From Ptychodera flava (Eukaryota; Hemichordata; Enteropneusta; Ptychoderidae), in contig NC_091941.1 of the NCBI RefSeq assembly GCF_041260155.1, positions 22,200,247 through 22,264,246 on the forward strand: a stretch of DNA of 64,000 nucleotides. The letters run 5' to 3'. A program made the translations under genes and the position numbers. Positions 1 through 16,340 of the stretch are shown here, one piece after another. The notes below the pieces were generated by a model. That model saw only the letters and a program-made list of their open reading frames with translations. It was not told where the DNA came from and did no database searches. The first letter of the stretch is position 1. Every line of letters starts with the position of its first letter.

Positions 1-100
1 CCATGCGCGTATTGCTATTTTGATCTTCGTTAAAATCTGTTTGATACTGGTCGATAATGGTAAAATTGTTTGAAAATGCCCTACACTAACTAAAAGTCAT

Positions 101-224
101 GTAATAAAAATATTATTGCCTGAATACATGGTTTATGTGCCCTCGCAGCAGGAGACAATTTGCCCTCCTGGCGCCGGACAAATTGTACCCTGCTCTCATG
201 TATTCAGGCAATAATATATATTAT
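101..224. repeat. Hairpin MITE-like repeat
   Basis: Arms at about 101-129 and 198-224 are inverted copies of each other (core ATTGCCTGAATACATG). An inner pair around CAATTTGCCCTCC and GACAAATTG lies between them. A related sequence in opposite orientation lies at about 32,610-32,745, sharing the ATGTAATAAAAATAT start, the GTGCCCT block and the TTTGCCCTCC block. It is therefore a dispersed family and not a chance hairpin. Confidence 0.6.
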
Positions 225-549
225 CTCACGTCTCCGTAGGACGTTTGATAATATACTGTTATTTCCAGTGGCTTACATTCCGTTTCCTGTTTATACTCTA
301 GCTTTTAGAAGTATTGTAGATTGGTTCTATATACCTATGTACCCTTTTGGTCGTATGTGTTCAGTGCTAAGTTTTGAGTGATGTTTAAATTGTGAGGGTC
401 GATTGCCCGAAATTAGGATAATAAATAGTTGTCGTAAAATAGAATAGAAAGGTACAGTCACTGTACAAGCCATGTGAATAATTAGGGGATTCTTTTCCGA
501 TCATGGTATATGAAATTCAGAAAATTCAGCCCCGCAAACTTGAACTTAC

Positions 550-763
550 TCGCAAAGAAGGTCATGGACATCATGATGGAGACTATCCACGACACTGACT
601 GGGCACTGACTCCGAAGTACGTCCTGAACTTGATGAAGAATACACCGAACGCCTCCGTCAGCCCCGGTGTGAACAACATGACGCCGAAGCCGCCGAGGGC
701 GACGATCCAACCGTAGCCCCCGTCCGGAGAATCGTAAACGTGAATCGGACCTTCTTCGCTCAT
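550..763 (-). CDS. Type-2 MCT-like transporter H, first coding exon only (gene runs off the left edge)
   Basis: This exon encodes the first 71 residues of an MCT/SLC16-like membrane transporter. The SPDGGYGW stretch (residues 12-19) is the family signature leading into membrane helix 1, and a hydrophobic segment with LTEAFGVFF follows. The exon ends in a strong donor (GTAAGT, positions 549-544) in phase 1, the same place and phase as exon 1 of the type-1 genes downstream on this strand. The start is the ATG at 763. A pyrimidine-rich acceptor at about 792 and a donor at 862 suggest one short intron (about 71 bp) in the 5' leader. At the position of the helix-1 lysine of human MCT1 (Lys38) this protein has Glu37. 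The other exons would lie left of position 1. It may be the intact relative of the decayed type-2 copies E, F and G, but that is inferred because exon 1 of those copies was not found. Confidence 0.7.
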
Positions 764-862
764 CCTGTCTTAAAAGCAGATGGAATGCACCCTACCAAAA
801 AAAGAAGGGAAAAAAGGGAAAATCATTACATCATCGATCTACAGATTTTTCATACTACTTAC

Positions 863-920
863 CAGTCAAGGTCGATTTCCTGAAAAGGCGCTCCGTGTGG
901 AGTTTGAGAGACTGAAAGGA
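863..920 (-). other. Possible 5' non-coding exon of gene H
   Basis: On the minus strand the sequence ends in a good donor (CTG then GTAAGT at 862-857). A pyrimidine-rich tract and TAG acceptor follow at about 792, just upstream of the H start codon. This would make a 71-bp leader intron. The upstream limit of the exon is unknown, so the right coordinate is a placeholder. Support is splice-site grammar only. Confidence 0.35.
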
Positions 921-997
921 GATGTTCACTAACACGCACATAAAGAATAAAGTCAAAAAGAACCCCTGTATTACATTTAAAAAGAATGTAAACTTCG

Positions 998-1360
998 TTA
1001 AGTTGGAGTGCGCCTCTGGGGCAGATATTCCCACCCTAAAACTTTTACAATATGGTTAATTGGCCTACCATTTGTGGGGGTTCATTTTGAAGCTTAAGGA
1101 CTTTAAAAAGTTTTCACAGGCTTAGTTTTGTGAAAATCGGGAAATTCATTTCTGCCATGGATATAACACAGGAATGGCGGCCATTTTGAATTTCATATAT
1201 CGGTAAATATTGGGTAATTTGTTACTCCTGTACCAAAATTTGCGCGGTGACCCCTTATCTTATTCTTGATTTTGAAGACGGTTGGGTGAAAGTTTGCTTA
1301 CGGAAGGTCTGAGCAAAAGTTTAAGTCTTTCACTTAACTGTGGAGGCGAGAACTACCTTA
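998..1360 (-). mobile_element. TTAA-ended MITE, copy 1
   Basis: This roughly 360-bp copy has ends resembling TTAAGGTAGNNTGCGCCTC and a core with AAAATGGCCGCCAT, here on the minus strand. Related copies lie at 13,010-13,374, 24,621-24,976 and 43,999-44,335. There is no coding capacity. The TTAA at the ends recalls piggyBac- or Kolobok-type targets, but the superfamily is not established. Confidence 0.7.
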
Positions 1361-3834
1361 CGTGCCTATGGCACGAAGCAGTTTGTGTAATTTGAACAGC
1401 TGTCTACATGGAAAAATAAGAGTTTTATTATGAAGCGATTTGAACCATTTCTGGATACTTGTATAAAGTGAAAACGCCATCGGAGTTTGCTTAGAATACT
1501 TAATGGAAGAACGTTACAAACTATACCTTATTATCACTTTTGTACACATCTATAAGCATTTGTTAAAATAACAATCGAGAAGACGGTCAACGTAAATGTC
1601 CCGTGTAATTATTAAAAACAGTTCAAATCGCGTTCTTTACAGTTCTCAGTACTCATAATATTCTTAGTACTTTGGAAAATTTTCAGTAAATAACTTTCAG
1701 CTTTCAAGTCATGCTGTTGTCTAATTTACTTCAAGTATTGCTCTAAAAATAAACTGATTATAAAATATTTTTTCTTATAGTAAGATAATAGTAGCGAGAG
1801 CATGCGCAGACCAACTCCTGAAGCTTGAAATGGATTAAAAAAAACTTTTTGCTTACTGTTATTGTAGATAATCATTCGTCTGCAATTCACGACCGTATAA
1901 AAGTGCTTACATTCGATACAGCATAGACAGAAATCTGATAAGAAGTAGAAAAACTGACAGAGATTTGGTACATAGCAACGGGTTTCCTTTGATCCAACTT
2001 TATCAGCAAAGTTAAGGTTTGACCCGTACAAGTGAGTAGATGGACGCCTGATATGTAAATTTGATTGATCATCAAAGTTTCGCACGTAACCTTAATGTCC
2101 TGTTTGAGTAGTGATTCATACACAAATGTGTGAGTTTCTGAATAAACAATGATTCAAACAGAATGATAATTTGTCTCTTGGTCGAGATAAAATAATCCAT
2201 TGAGTCCGTCCGACAGAAGATTCGCCATCCGCTTTCGTTGTCAGAGGTCACAATTCAATGACTGAGCATGTATGTATGAGCAATTGGTGAAATATACAGC
2301 TGTAGTTTGTTTGGATGATATTATTTACTCGACTATACCATCATCTCGACCAGTCAATTGCTATCCCTCCTCGCGACACACAACAAGAGAGGGGGGCTGA
2401 ACTATTGTTCAAGTTGACTGCGGAGCACCAAAGCGAAATACAACAGTTGAGCTATAGGTCATCCGAACAAATTTAGATGATCCTATACACGTAATTCAAT
2501 TTGAAGATTAAGCTTACAGTTTTTTGTTTTGTTTCAATCACTGAAGAACGGGTGGGATCACATGAATATGTGACAAGATTAAAACCTGTTTTACAGACCA
2601 GATATCAGAATACATATTTTGTATTGTGCTTATTTTCATTTGGTCGGAAAATATGCTGCATTTTTCCATAAATCTACAATCGGCCTTGTTTGCGATTTTT
2701 TTCAGCGTATCCTAAAGTATGCCGTTTGTTAAGTTCCGACAATGGATCCCTGTGGTAGCTCTATTTCTTGTATATACTTGCTTCAAAATGTAGATTGACA
2801 GTCACCGCTAATGAATATGTACATACTTCAAATCGCAAGTCACACCGAAGTACTTATTTTGACCAGAACGATCGTAATTTTGGTGTGTGTTAAAATATTA
2901 CATAAATTTTAGTTGCCCTCACAGAAACTAATTCTAATCTCCCTATTTATCTGTCTCTGTCTGTCTCTATCTGTCTGTATCTATCTGTCTCTCTGTATGT
3001 CTCTCTCTCTCTCCCCCGGCGGTAGACTCTTTATATTTTATGTGCACAAAGTTCAGAGATTCTGGCTGGGACAATGTTGAATGGAAAGACAGATAAGAGA
3101 TAACTGCTGGCCTGTTGACCATCCCTCGAAAACTGGAATGAATGATATCAAAACGCGTGGAATTCAAATGAGTTTGCATATCCGAATTTCTTAATCATCT
3201 GGAAATCGGCCAAAATAATCTTTCTATCGCCATATCATCGAGTGCAATTACGATTTTGATCTTAACAATTGTAATGATGTAGATTTCCTCGCACACCTTT
3301 GGCAAATCTTGTGGGCGACCAGGTCTCGTGGGCCTAATTGCTGGTATAATCTATTGCTATTGTTCCTCGGCAAATGCAGGCCAAGAATAACATCTCGTTA
3401 AGATGAACAAACATAGCTTACTAACGTGCCGGTCGAAGTAACGACCCAGAACAAACTCTGTATAGACATTTGTACACCTGGATCGTGTCTTTTCTGCTTA
3501 TGTCGTCTAAAATGGCTTCTTACTCCTTCTACGAAACTTACATGTATGTCTTGTCTGATAACATGGTGATAACATGGTGTACCGAGTGGAAACAATTTAA
3601 CACTCAAAGATCGGGGAAAAATAATCGTTTTCAAAATTACAGGCAACCGCTCGGGCGTTCACGACAAGAACGCCGAAATGTATTTGGTCACCGAGTTTTG
3701 AGTGGTTCAGCAGTTTACCCTTTGGAATTTTATCACTTGGTGTCTTGTCAAGGTAATCCCAGTAACAAAAGAGCGATGCGTCACCTTTACCATTGCCTGA
3801 TGCTTAAAGACGTCAATTATGTAAAATATCCACT
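1361..3834. other. Intergenic, no gene seen
   Basis: AT-rich DNA. A CTGT/CT-rich simple stretch lies at about 2950-3015. The open frames are short (up to about 120 codons), with no recognisable domain or convincing splice context. Confidence 0.6.
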
Positions 3835-4160
3835 CTATGTATGTATGTATGTATGTATGTATGTATGTATGTATGTATGTATGTATGTATGTATGTATGT
3901 ATGTATGTATGTATGTATGTATGTATGTATGTATGTGTATGTATGTATGTATGTATGTATGTATGTATGTATGTATGTATGTATGTATGTATGTATGTAT
4001 GTATGTATGTATGTATGTATGTATGTATGTATGTATGTATGTATGTATGTATGTATGTATGTATGTATGTATGTGTGTATGTATGTATTTATGTATCTAT
4101 GTATCTATCTTTATGTATCTATGTATGTATCTATGTATGTATGTATGTATGAATCTGTGT
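3835..4160. repeat. ATGT microsatellite
   Basis: Nearly pure ATGT repeats run to about 4080, then degenerate (ATCT, ATTT variants) to about 4160. A GT/GC-rich tail follows to about 4220. Because the unit is 4 bp, all frames read as Met-Tyr-Val-Cys strings; these are not genes. Confidence 0.95.
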
Positions 4161-6840
4161 ATCTATGTATCTAAGTTTGTGTGTGAGAGGGTGTGTGTGC
4201 ACACGTGCGCGTGTGCGTGCGTGTGGACAGGCAGACCGAACGTTGGGTGTGTAGGTATAGGTCTATATATTTGTTCATATGTCTGTACATACATATGTAC
4301 GCCTGAATGCATATTTATGCCCATGTGTATATGTACGTATGTGTGTACGCATTTCTATATGCATGCATCCGTATATTCATGAAGGTATACCCGACGGGCA
4401 GACAGACATGTAAAAATCAATCTCATTGTTAGTACGTTAATGTGCCTCGATCTTTGACTTTCAAATTGTTTCCACTCAGTAAACAATTGATATTATATAC
4501 ATCTGTAATTCTAAACTCCTATAGACAGAGAGAAATTAGTTTAAAACAGCGATCAATATAGGTCAGTAGGACTTTGGCTAATTTACAGCAAATGTCCAAA
4601 TTAAAAAAAATCCCCGTCCCTATTATCCATTTGAAATGCACGATCTTTTCTAAAACAAACTGTCAGGTCAACGTCACACCAATGAGGGCAAATGCCAAAG
4701 GTTAAGCAACAAACTTCTTTGTTTGTCATTTTTAGACTCTTTAGAAGATATGACTGGAAAAGACTTATTATATATGTACTATTATAAAGCAACAGTCATA
4801 ATACTTGTGGCATGGGAAGGACGAAGAAAAGAAGATGATGAGCAAAATTGCCTCGAAGGATGAGACTGCCACTGTCGCCCACAAATGTAAATTTTGCTCA
4901 CGTGCGAGTACTGGCTAATTAAACTCTGATATTTTTTATTATCTTTAACGCGCAGACGGTTTCACGCAGTTTTGTTATGCAATTTCGACCGAAAAAATTC
5001 CACCTCAAATTTCAATTTCAAATTTAACATCAAATCGAGGATCGTAGACTGGAGGTTGTAAGTAAGGATTCTTCTTTTAAATGTAAATTATGTATTTCAA
5101 ACGTGTGTATTTTTGTTTTTATGTTAAGAGTCGAGCTGCGCTTGAGCCTGAACTATATTATATAGGAACCGCCAATTTGACGAGTTACTGAAATACCGAG
5201 AGAGAACAAACAGCCCATGTAATCATTTACTGTGTACTGTTTGATCAAGATTATAAAACTAAGAATGTCTTTAAATCATTTTCTGTTAATGTGGACCACG
5301 AAATTTTCAAACACAATAAATAACAAAGAAGAAAAAAGTCACGACGCAAATTTACCAATTTAAATCACCAGTGTCCACAATATATCAATACTTATGGCAA
5401 AATTGTCTCTACAAGCTGTAGTGTAGCAAATTTCGTTTTTTCTTCAAAAAAAACATCTGTATCGATGGCGCACTTGTAGTAAAACGTTGACCACTGTTGT
5501 TAATGGAGACATCATAACCCCACATACGATACATATGGATGGACACTCAAATTTTCACGCCAAAACTTGTTTTCATCATTAGACTTGTTGCTTGTTTGCA
5601 TGGTTGGATAGAAGCCATGTAGAAATGGAGGAGATTAGTGTAACACCAAACGCTAATTGATCGTATCCCCTCTCTGAATCAATCCCTACTGCAAGTCATA
5701 GGAACAGCTTTGTTAGTTTTCAGCGCATTTCGGCCAAGGCTCTATTTGCAGTCCACTTGTTCTAACAACGAGTTATTTCGAAGCGTAGAATAAAATTAAA
5801 AAGAGCGGAAATCAATGCAAAACACGTAATTATGCAAGCTGTTTCAAGGCTTCACAGTGGTGTAAACATGTGGCAAACTGTTGCTGGGTCACAAAATAGG
5901 ATTGCTGACTACCGACTATCAACATATTTTGAAAAGGTTTTAGATCAACGTTTTCCATGGTATAACATTTGCGAGTAGCTCAAATACAAACATAGCCTGC
6001 TAATAATGATCAGTGACGTTGTCAATACTGTATCGCCAACAAATTCCGGTAGCCAGTTTTTCATTGGCAGAAACTGTTTATTTGCTCGACCTAAGCGCAA
6101 CCATTATGGTGTGTGCATCATAAACACTGACAAACTGACAAGGTAGGGGCGAATGAAGCAAAAATCAACACAAACCTGGAGCTCGATACCTGGCTACGGC
6201 AAGATATAACAGTGTTCTCGGCCTATCTGATATAGTGCATATCACAAATACGATTGCCACTTCACCGGTCATAAAAATAACCATAACACTTGATAGTTTA
6301 TAGTCAGGGGCATCTAAGCCATCGGAGAATTGCACTCATCTGCTGTAGTTCGGCAGCCAAGTCCGCTTTTTCACTCAACCTTTTAATCGGTTTTGCTACT
6401 GAAGATCGTCAATCCCCCCCCCCCCAAAAAAAAAAAAGTTACTAGCACTCTGTCAGCTTTGGGCAATTTGAGATACATGTAATAAGCATAAACAAAATGG
6501 CCGATAAAATATCACATATTTCCTAAGGAAGAAATACAAATAGACTTCTTATGGATAGAGTGCCAGTGACTATTTTTATTTGGTGGGCTTGACAAACAAT
6601 ACCAAACGAGAAAAAAACAACTTAAAAGACAAAACTAGGTTTATCCCACCGGCTGTAGGGCTACTGTTATGTGGTGCGATCGGTCGACAACGCAACATGA
6701 CTTCTAAGCATTGGAACTTGCAAGCTGTTTGATGGTAAAGTACCGCCCGGGCCATATCTCAAGCTTGTTTTGAATGACTTAATGATTAAACTCTGGGTTT
6801 CGTCTCATTTAGATACTCAACGGGGTACCTGGCGAGATGT
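4161..6840. other. Intergenic, no gene seen
   Basis: No recognised coding region, RNA gene or clear transposon end. There is a short C-run/A-run junction at about 6414-6437. Confidence 0.55.
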
Positions 6841-6844
6841 CATC

Positions 6845-10991
<4,147 letters not shown>

Positions 10992-11036
10992 GCCCTCTTC
11001 CCTCACTCTCACTCTCTCTCTCCCCCTCCCTCCTCC

Positions 11037-11132
<96 letters not shown>
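10992..11132. repeat. CT microsatellite
   Basis: An imperfect CT/CCT stretch is followed by about 90 bp of pure CT. The Arg-Glu and Leu-Ser open frames over it are artefacts. Confidence 0.95.
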
Positions 11133-11134
<2 letters not shown>

Positions 11135-13009
11135 AAACCGGACAAACTTACCTGTGAAAAAATTGCGTCCTCAAGCCGTAAAATGTATGTTACAAAACTC
11201 TCACACCGAAGTTGCAGAGGTTGATATGGGAAAACAGTATTCTTTGTTATCGAATTCTTCTTAAGTGGATTAATCGGACAATGGCTCACCCAGTCTGACA
11301 TTTCGATTTTAAAACATTTTCCAAGGTAATGAACACAAAAGATGCAACAATGTATGGTGTACTCTTGTTTTTTTGCAAAGTGTGCATCAATACAATTTAA
11401 CATTTATAACCGTATCGGTGTAATATGACGATATTCCGTTTACATTACATTGGGGGAATGCAAAGTATTCTGGGAATGACTGGTTTGTTGACGTCAAATA
11501 CATGACTAGAGGTCACAGTTTAAAATTCTGTACAAACAACCTTTGAAACTTAGTGTCTCAAATATGGAGAAAACAAGATTTTAGAACATTTTTACAGTAC
11601 ATGATCAAATACTTTTGATTTAGGGAATGGTGTTTTCCCGCGTCCGTACGATCAGAACGTAAATTAATATGTTTGTGTTATGTATCGTTGACGGCTTTTG
11701 ATAGTTGGTTCGGTTCTTTGGCTCAGTCATTTGGCTCGCTGTGAAGGGAAAGCATGCTGTAGAGGGTGCAGGGAAAACGTGCCCAGAATGTGCCCTGCGA
11801 ATTTCGACCGATTCAGGATGACCCGCTTGACCTCTGAAAATGCCCATTCAGGGCTCCTATTAGTTGGTTCACAGATTGGGGTTCCGTTGCGTCTTCAAAG
11901 GTCATCGTTCTTTTTCCATCCATTTCACGTCATTCTGAAGATACTCTTTTGTGCTTGAAAAGTGGACATAAATTAGTCTTAAAAGCAACTGCATTGTGGA
12001 GTTGACCCCGGCCCTCCACTGAGAAATGCGGGTTGATTTTTATACATTAAAAAACTTTTCACGGGTGATTTTAGTATTTAAAACTTCACTCTACATAATC
12101 ACCATCTGAGGGTGTGTAGCGAACGGCAAACACGCACCCGCTTCTCGGTTGGTACGTGCCGAAAGCAAAGGCGTATGTACGTAACAAACGATTTCAACGA
12201 ACGAAACATTGATTGTATCGGTATTGAAAATATCAACGTTTTCGTTTCTGTAACTCTCTGATCGACGCTCCACCTTTTAAGGAGTTTATAAAAAAATTCC
12301 CCCAAAAAGTAGTTTACCCTAACAATATGCAAAAGAATCTACAATTGAAATGCTGTCGTTTGGTTACTATAGTATATTATGATTATCGTTTTGCGTAAAC
12401 ATACATGAAATATCGAATAACACTATATAATACATTTGTACAGAAAACAACAAGGGTTAATGACGCAATGCAGACCGCACAAGCTAAGGTTCTCAAAGTC
12501 GATACATGCAACACTATTGATTGTTTACGGCGGAAAGGCCGCTTTTCTCAGGGACGAACAGCTCACTTCATGTCATCAATTTGTTTATCGGCCGTTGTCG
12601 GCGTCACAGGTAAAGTTTCGCCATGACCTTTGGTGCAGCACCTTGACTCTGCACACCTAAGATAAGAGGTTTCCAAAAAAATCACGAAAACAGAGACAAC
12701 CATAATAGTGTTCCCGCAAATGCACTTTACCCAGTTCACTAAAGTGACAAATACGCAACAGTTGCACCGTCCTTTCGTATCCTGCGATTTTTTTTATATT
12801 TTTTATCTATCCACAAACGCATGCGATCATCGACTACACTCCTTCAAAGTAAACGCTGTTCTTTCCGTATTCCACAGCCTGCATGTTCCGTTATTTATTA
12901 AGGTGTTTGGTAATACTCTCATAATGTCGATTGATATTAACTTCCCCTACAATGGTTAGCGCGTTGTGTATATGCTTCATGAAATCCTGCCATGTCGTCG
13001 TGTCACCAT
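11133..13009. other. Intergenic, no gene seen
   Basis: AT-rich DNA with short open frames only. No domain, splice structure or repeat boundary was recognised. Confidence 0.5.
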
Positions 13010-13374
13010 TCAAAGTAGATTGCGCCTCGGGGACAGATATTCAAACTCAAATTTTTCAATGCTTTTCTGATCTATCCCTTGTGGGTGCTCATTTTAAAGC
13101 TCTAGGAGTAAGAAAAAATTCCGTCGTCTTTTAGGTTTTTTAACATCGAAAATTATGTTTTTCCACTCTGGAGTTAACACAGGGATGGCGGCCATTTTGA
13201 ATTTCAAATGTCGGTAAATGTCAGGTAATTTCAAATTGTTTCTCTAGCACCAAACTTTGCACGGTAGCCCCTGACTTTTGTTCTTGATTTAGATGTAGAA
13301 TGGCTGAACGTTTTACTGTTGAAAGTTTGAGCAAAGGTTTAGACCTTTCACTTTTGAGGTGCATACTGCCTTAA
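13010..13374 (-). mobile_element. TTAA-ended MITE, copy 2
   Basis: Same family and orientation as the copy at 998-1360. The GCGCCTCGGGGACAGATA end, the GGCGGCCATTTTGAATTTCA core and the ACTGCCTTAA end are present. The left TTAA is not preserved here. Confidence 0.7.
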
Positions 13375-13570
13375 GTGAAAGCCAATAGCACGGTACATGT
13401 ATAACCTTAGGTATTCAACAGTTTATCCCTCGGTACTCAATTTTTGACCTGGCATTGCACCACGGCGCAGCCGTGTTGTGTCTACACCAGAAAGTTTTAT
13501 CCAATGCCGTTTAAGCATTATGTGTGTACTGTGTTTATGCACTCATAGATACAGACATATACATAGTTAT

Positions 13571-13732
13571 GCATACATACATACGTACTACATACATACA
13601 TACATACATACATACATACATACATACATACATACATACATACATACATACATACATACATACATACATACATACATACATACATACATACATACATACA
13701 TACATACATACATACATACATACATACATACA

Positions 13733-13818
<86 letters not shown>
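13571..13818. repeat. ATAC microsatellite followed by AT microsatellite
   Basis: ATAC repeats run to 13,760 and continue directly into about 58 bp of pure TA. The two runs probably grew from one slippage-prone site. Tyr-Ile-His and Met-Tyr-Val-Cys open frames on both strands are artefacts. Confidence 0.97.
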
Positions 13819-13819
<1 letters not shown>

Positions 13820-16340
13820 GAAAAGATATAGTATATAGTAATACAGTAAGAAAAGATAAGAGGAGATTCTGGGCAAACTGAAACTTACAGTTTTCAATGT
13901 ACCGACAGTAACAGTTGGGTATTTACCGTTTTGCGGTTGAGAAAGACTACTTTAATCATAGGCAAAGGTTCTAGTCGGCATCAAACCTTGTCACGTCAAT
14001 TCTCGTTAGACTGATGCATATGAGATTAACCTGCAGACTTTGCGCAAATTAAGAGAGGATATAAAATAATTTTGAGAGATAAAAAAGAAAGAATAAAGAT
14101 TAAAAGTACGGATGAACCGTTAACCTCCGAGAAGGTATGACCTCGCAGTAGTGTTTATTACCGGTCTGCGACATGATAGCGTCTTTGTGACGTCATCGAT
14201 TTGGATAAAATTTAATCAAAATGCAGTCATACTTTGCTTGAGGCAAATAGTAGCAGTGAGGGCGAAAAAACGAAAAAAAAACACACTAATAAAACAGTTT
14301 TAAATGTCAGATCTAAGATTCCATGACAGAAAGCAAGGCTATGAAAACAGACTGAGACACGCATCCGTAAAGATATCGACGTAAAAGTGTCTCAAAATAA
14401 TTTCGGCGTTATAAAAATGTTACAACCTTAGTCGATGGATATTAGGAAAGTAAAGAGTATGTGATTTTCCCGTAAACACACCTTAACTGTATCAAGAGAT
14501 AAGAAACATGAAATGTTGTTCAAGACAGTTCATTGATCTCTAGGACTCTAGGTATGGTCACATTAATAGCACCTGCCGTCACGATAGGAACACTCGCATG
14601 GGAGAGGGGCTAACACTCTTTCAAATTTGCTGTATTGATAGACGAAAAGAACAGAGAGAGACAGAGACATACAGACAGACAGACAGACAGAGACAGACAA
14701 GACAGACAAAGACAGACAGACAGACAGACAGACAGAGACCTAAGACAAAATTTTGTTTTTTAATAGTACCACTGGTATTTAATTACATTTTGCTTTATTA
14801 ATTTCATTTACATACCGACACAATTACTGCAAATGGTATACGATATATTTTAATCTAACTAACTTTTCATTTTCTTAAGTAGTATGAAACGTAAATAAAA
14901 AAGATAACAAGAAAATAGGGTAATTCACACATGGGTAAAACAATACTGACAATAAAACAAACCCAAAACTCGCACAGTTGCCATTAATTTTAACTGGGCA
15001 TTTTAGTAGACTTTATCACAGTTCCCGCATCCATATAGCTGGACATGTGATGAAAATTTACGCCCGCTAGACTTGACAAGCCATGGCCAACGCGAAACCC
15101 CTCCTCAATTAAGGAGATGTTTCAGTCTTATTACTGCTAAGAGAAGGTAGAATTTTTAAAAGTATGAGCCACATAGAAGTGACACCACGGATACAAAAAC
15201 ACGACCCAAACATCCCCAAAAACGTGAACAGATTGCAAAGCCGTCCCTATTAAGAAAGGGCCAGTGGTCGTTTCAAACTGTTCCCCTGCCAAGGCATAAC
15301 TGCGTGAATATATAATTCAATAAAGCCCTAAAATCAAGCGGATATACATGAGTTTGATAAATGCGATGGAAGAGATACAACATGGCATTATTTGTTCGCT
15401 CTGGTGATATCGTTCAACAATATATATTGTAACAGAAGAAGAGCAGTTTGTACCTTATTTCATTTCCGTATGACGTGTCTCTCTAGAATAACAATATAAA
15501 GATACATGCTTCTGACATAGGCATTTCGGTTACATACTTTTTGACAGGTTCAAAGTTATCCTATTGTCATGATAAGTAAATAATTCACATCTCATATTTG
15601 ACGAACACTATTTCGTCAAAAGTGAAGTGTTGTACAATTAAGTATTAAAGGCGCGAAAAAAACAAAGTGAAATCGGTACCAGTTTGTCGCCAATGTTTCA
15701 AATCTACACAAACGTTCTCATTCGCATAGATTTTACGTCATACTTGTGCAAGTTGCACGTCAAAGGACAAAGTCGCTCTTTTTACACACTGTTTCATCAC
15801 TTTTGTAATGATTAGAATTCAGCTATATCAGTAAAAGAACTGTTTAATTGTGGGTTACTCTCATTCATTCATTCTTGTCAATCATGGACATAATCCGAGT
15901 TCATGGTTGATGAAGACGAAGAATATGTTTTCTTGACAATAACACGGCAACTTTGTCCTTTTCAATGATGACCTTTGAACCAATAACACCTCGGAATTTT
16001 TCTCGTCGCTGAGCGGATGTGACGCAGTTTTACGGTGAAAGTAAAACGCACAAAGCTTTATGCGATAACTCTTTGATGAAATTACAATTATATCAAGCAC
16101 ATCGATGACCTGTGATTCAGGTGGAAGTTGTAGAAAACCATATTCGTACGTCTTTGAAAAGGTTCTCCAAAGTCGAGTGCATAAGAATGTATTGGCAAAG
16201 AATTTAACAATCGGCAAGGTTTACATGTTCACTGTCGATAAATCAAAGACGATTCATAGATGACATTAGAGCTAACTGATCCCTTTACCAGCCTTCTTGA
16301 CCTGTTCACCCCTCTACAAAAGTCCACCTCAAGTTCGGCT
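13819..16340. other. Intergenic downstream of gene A
   Basis: Contains an ACAG-rich simple repeat at about 14,650-14,738. A 111-codon minus-strand open frame at 15,882-16,217 lies just past the A stop codon, with no recognisable features. Its position suits 3' UTR or intergenic DNA. No other gene was seen. Confidence 0.5.

Noticed and set aside
3470..4382. Met-Tyr-Val-Cys repeat open frames
   Set aside because: They are readings of the ATGT microsatellite.
10992..11403. Arg-Glu repeat open frame of 139 codons
   Set aside because: It is the reverse reading of a CT microsatellite extended by chance.
13478..13897. Tyr-Ile-His and related open frames on both strands
   Set aside because: They are readings of the ATAC/AT microsatellites.
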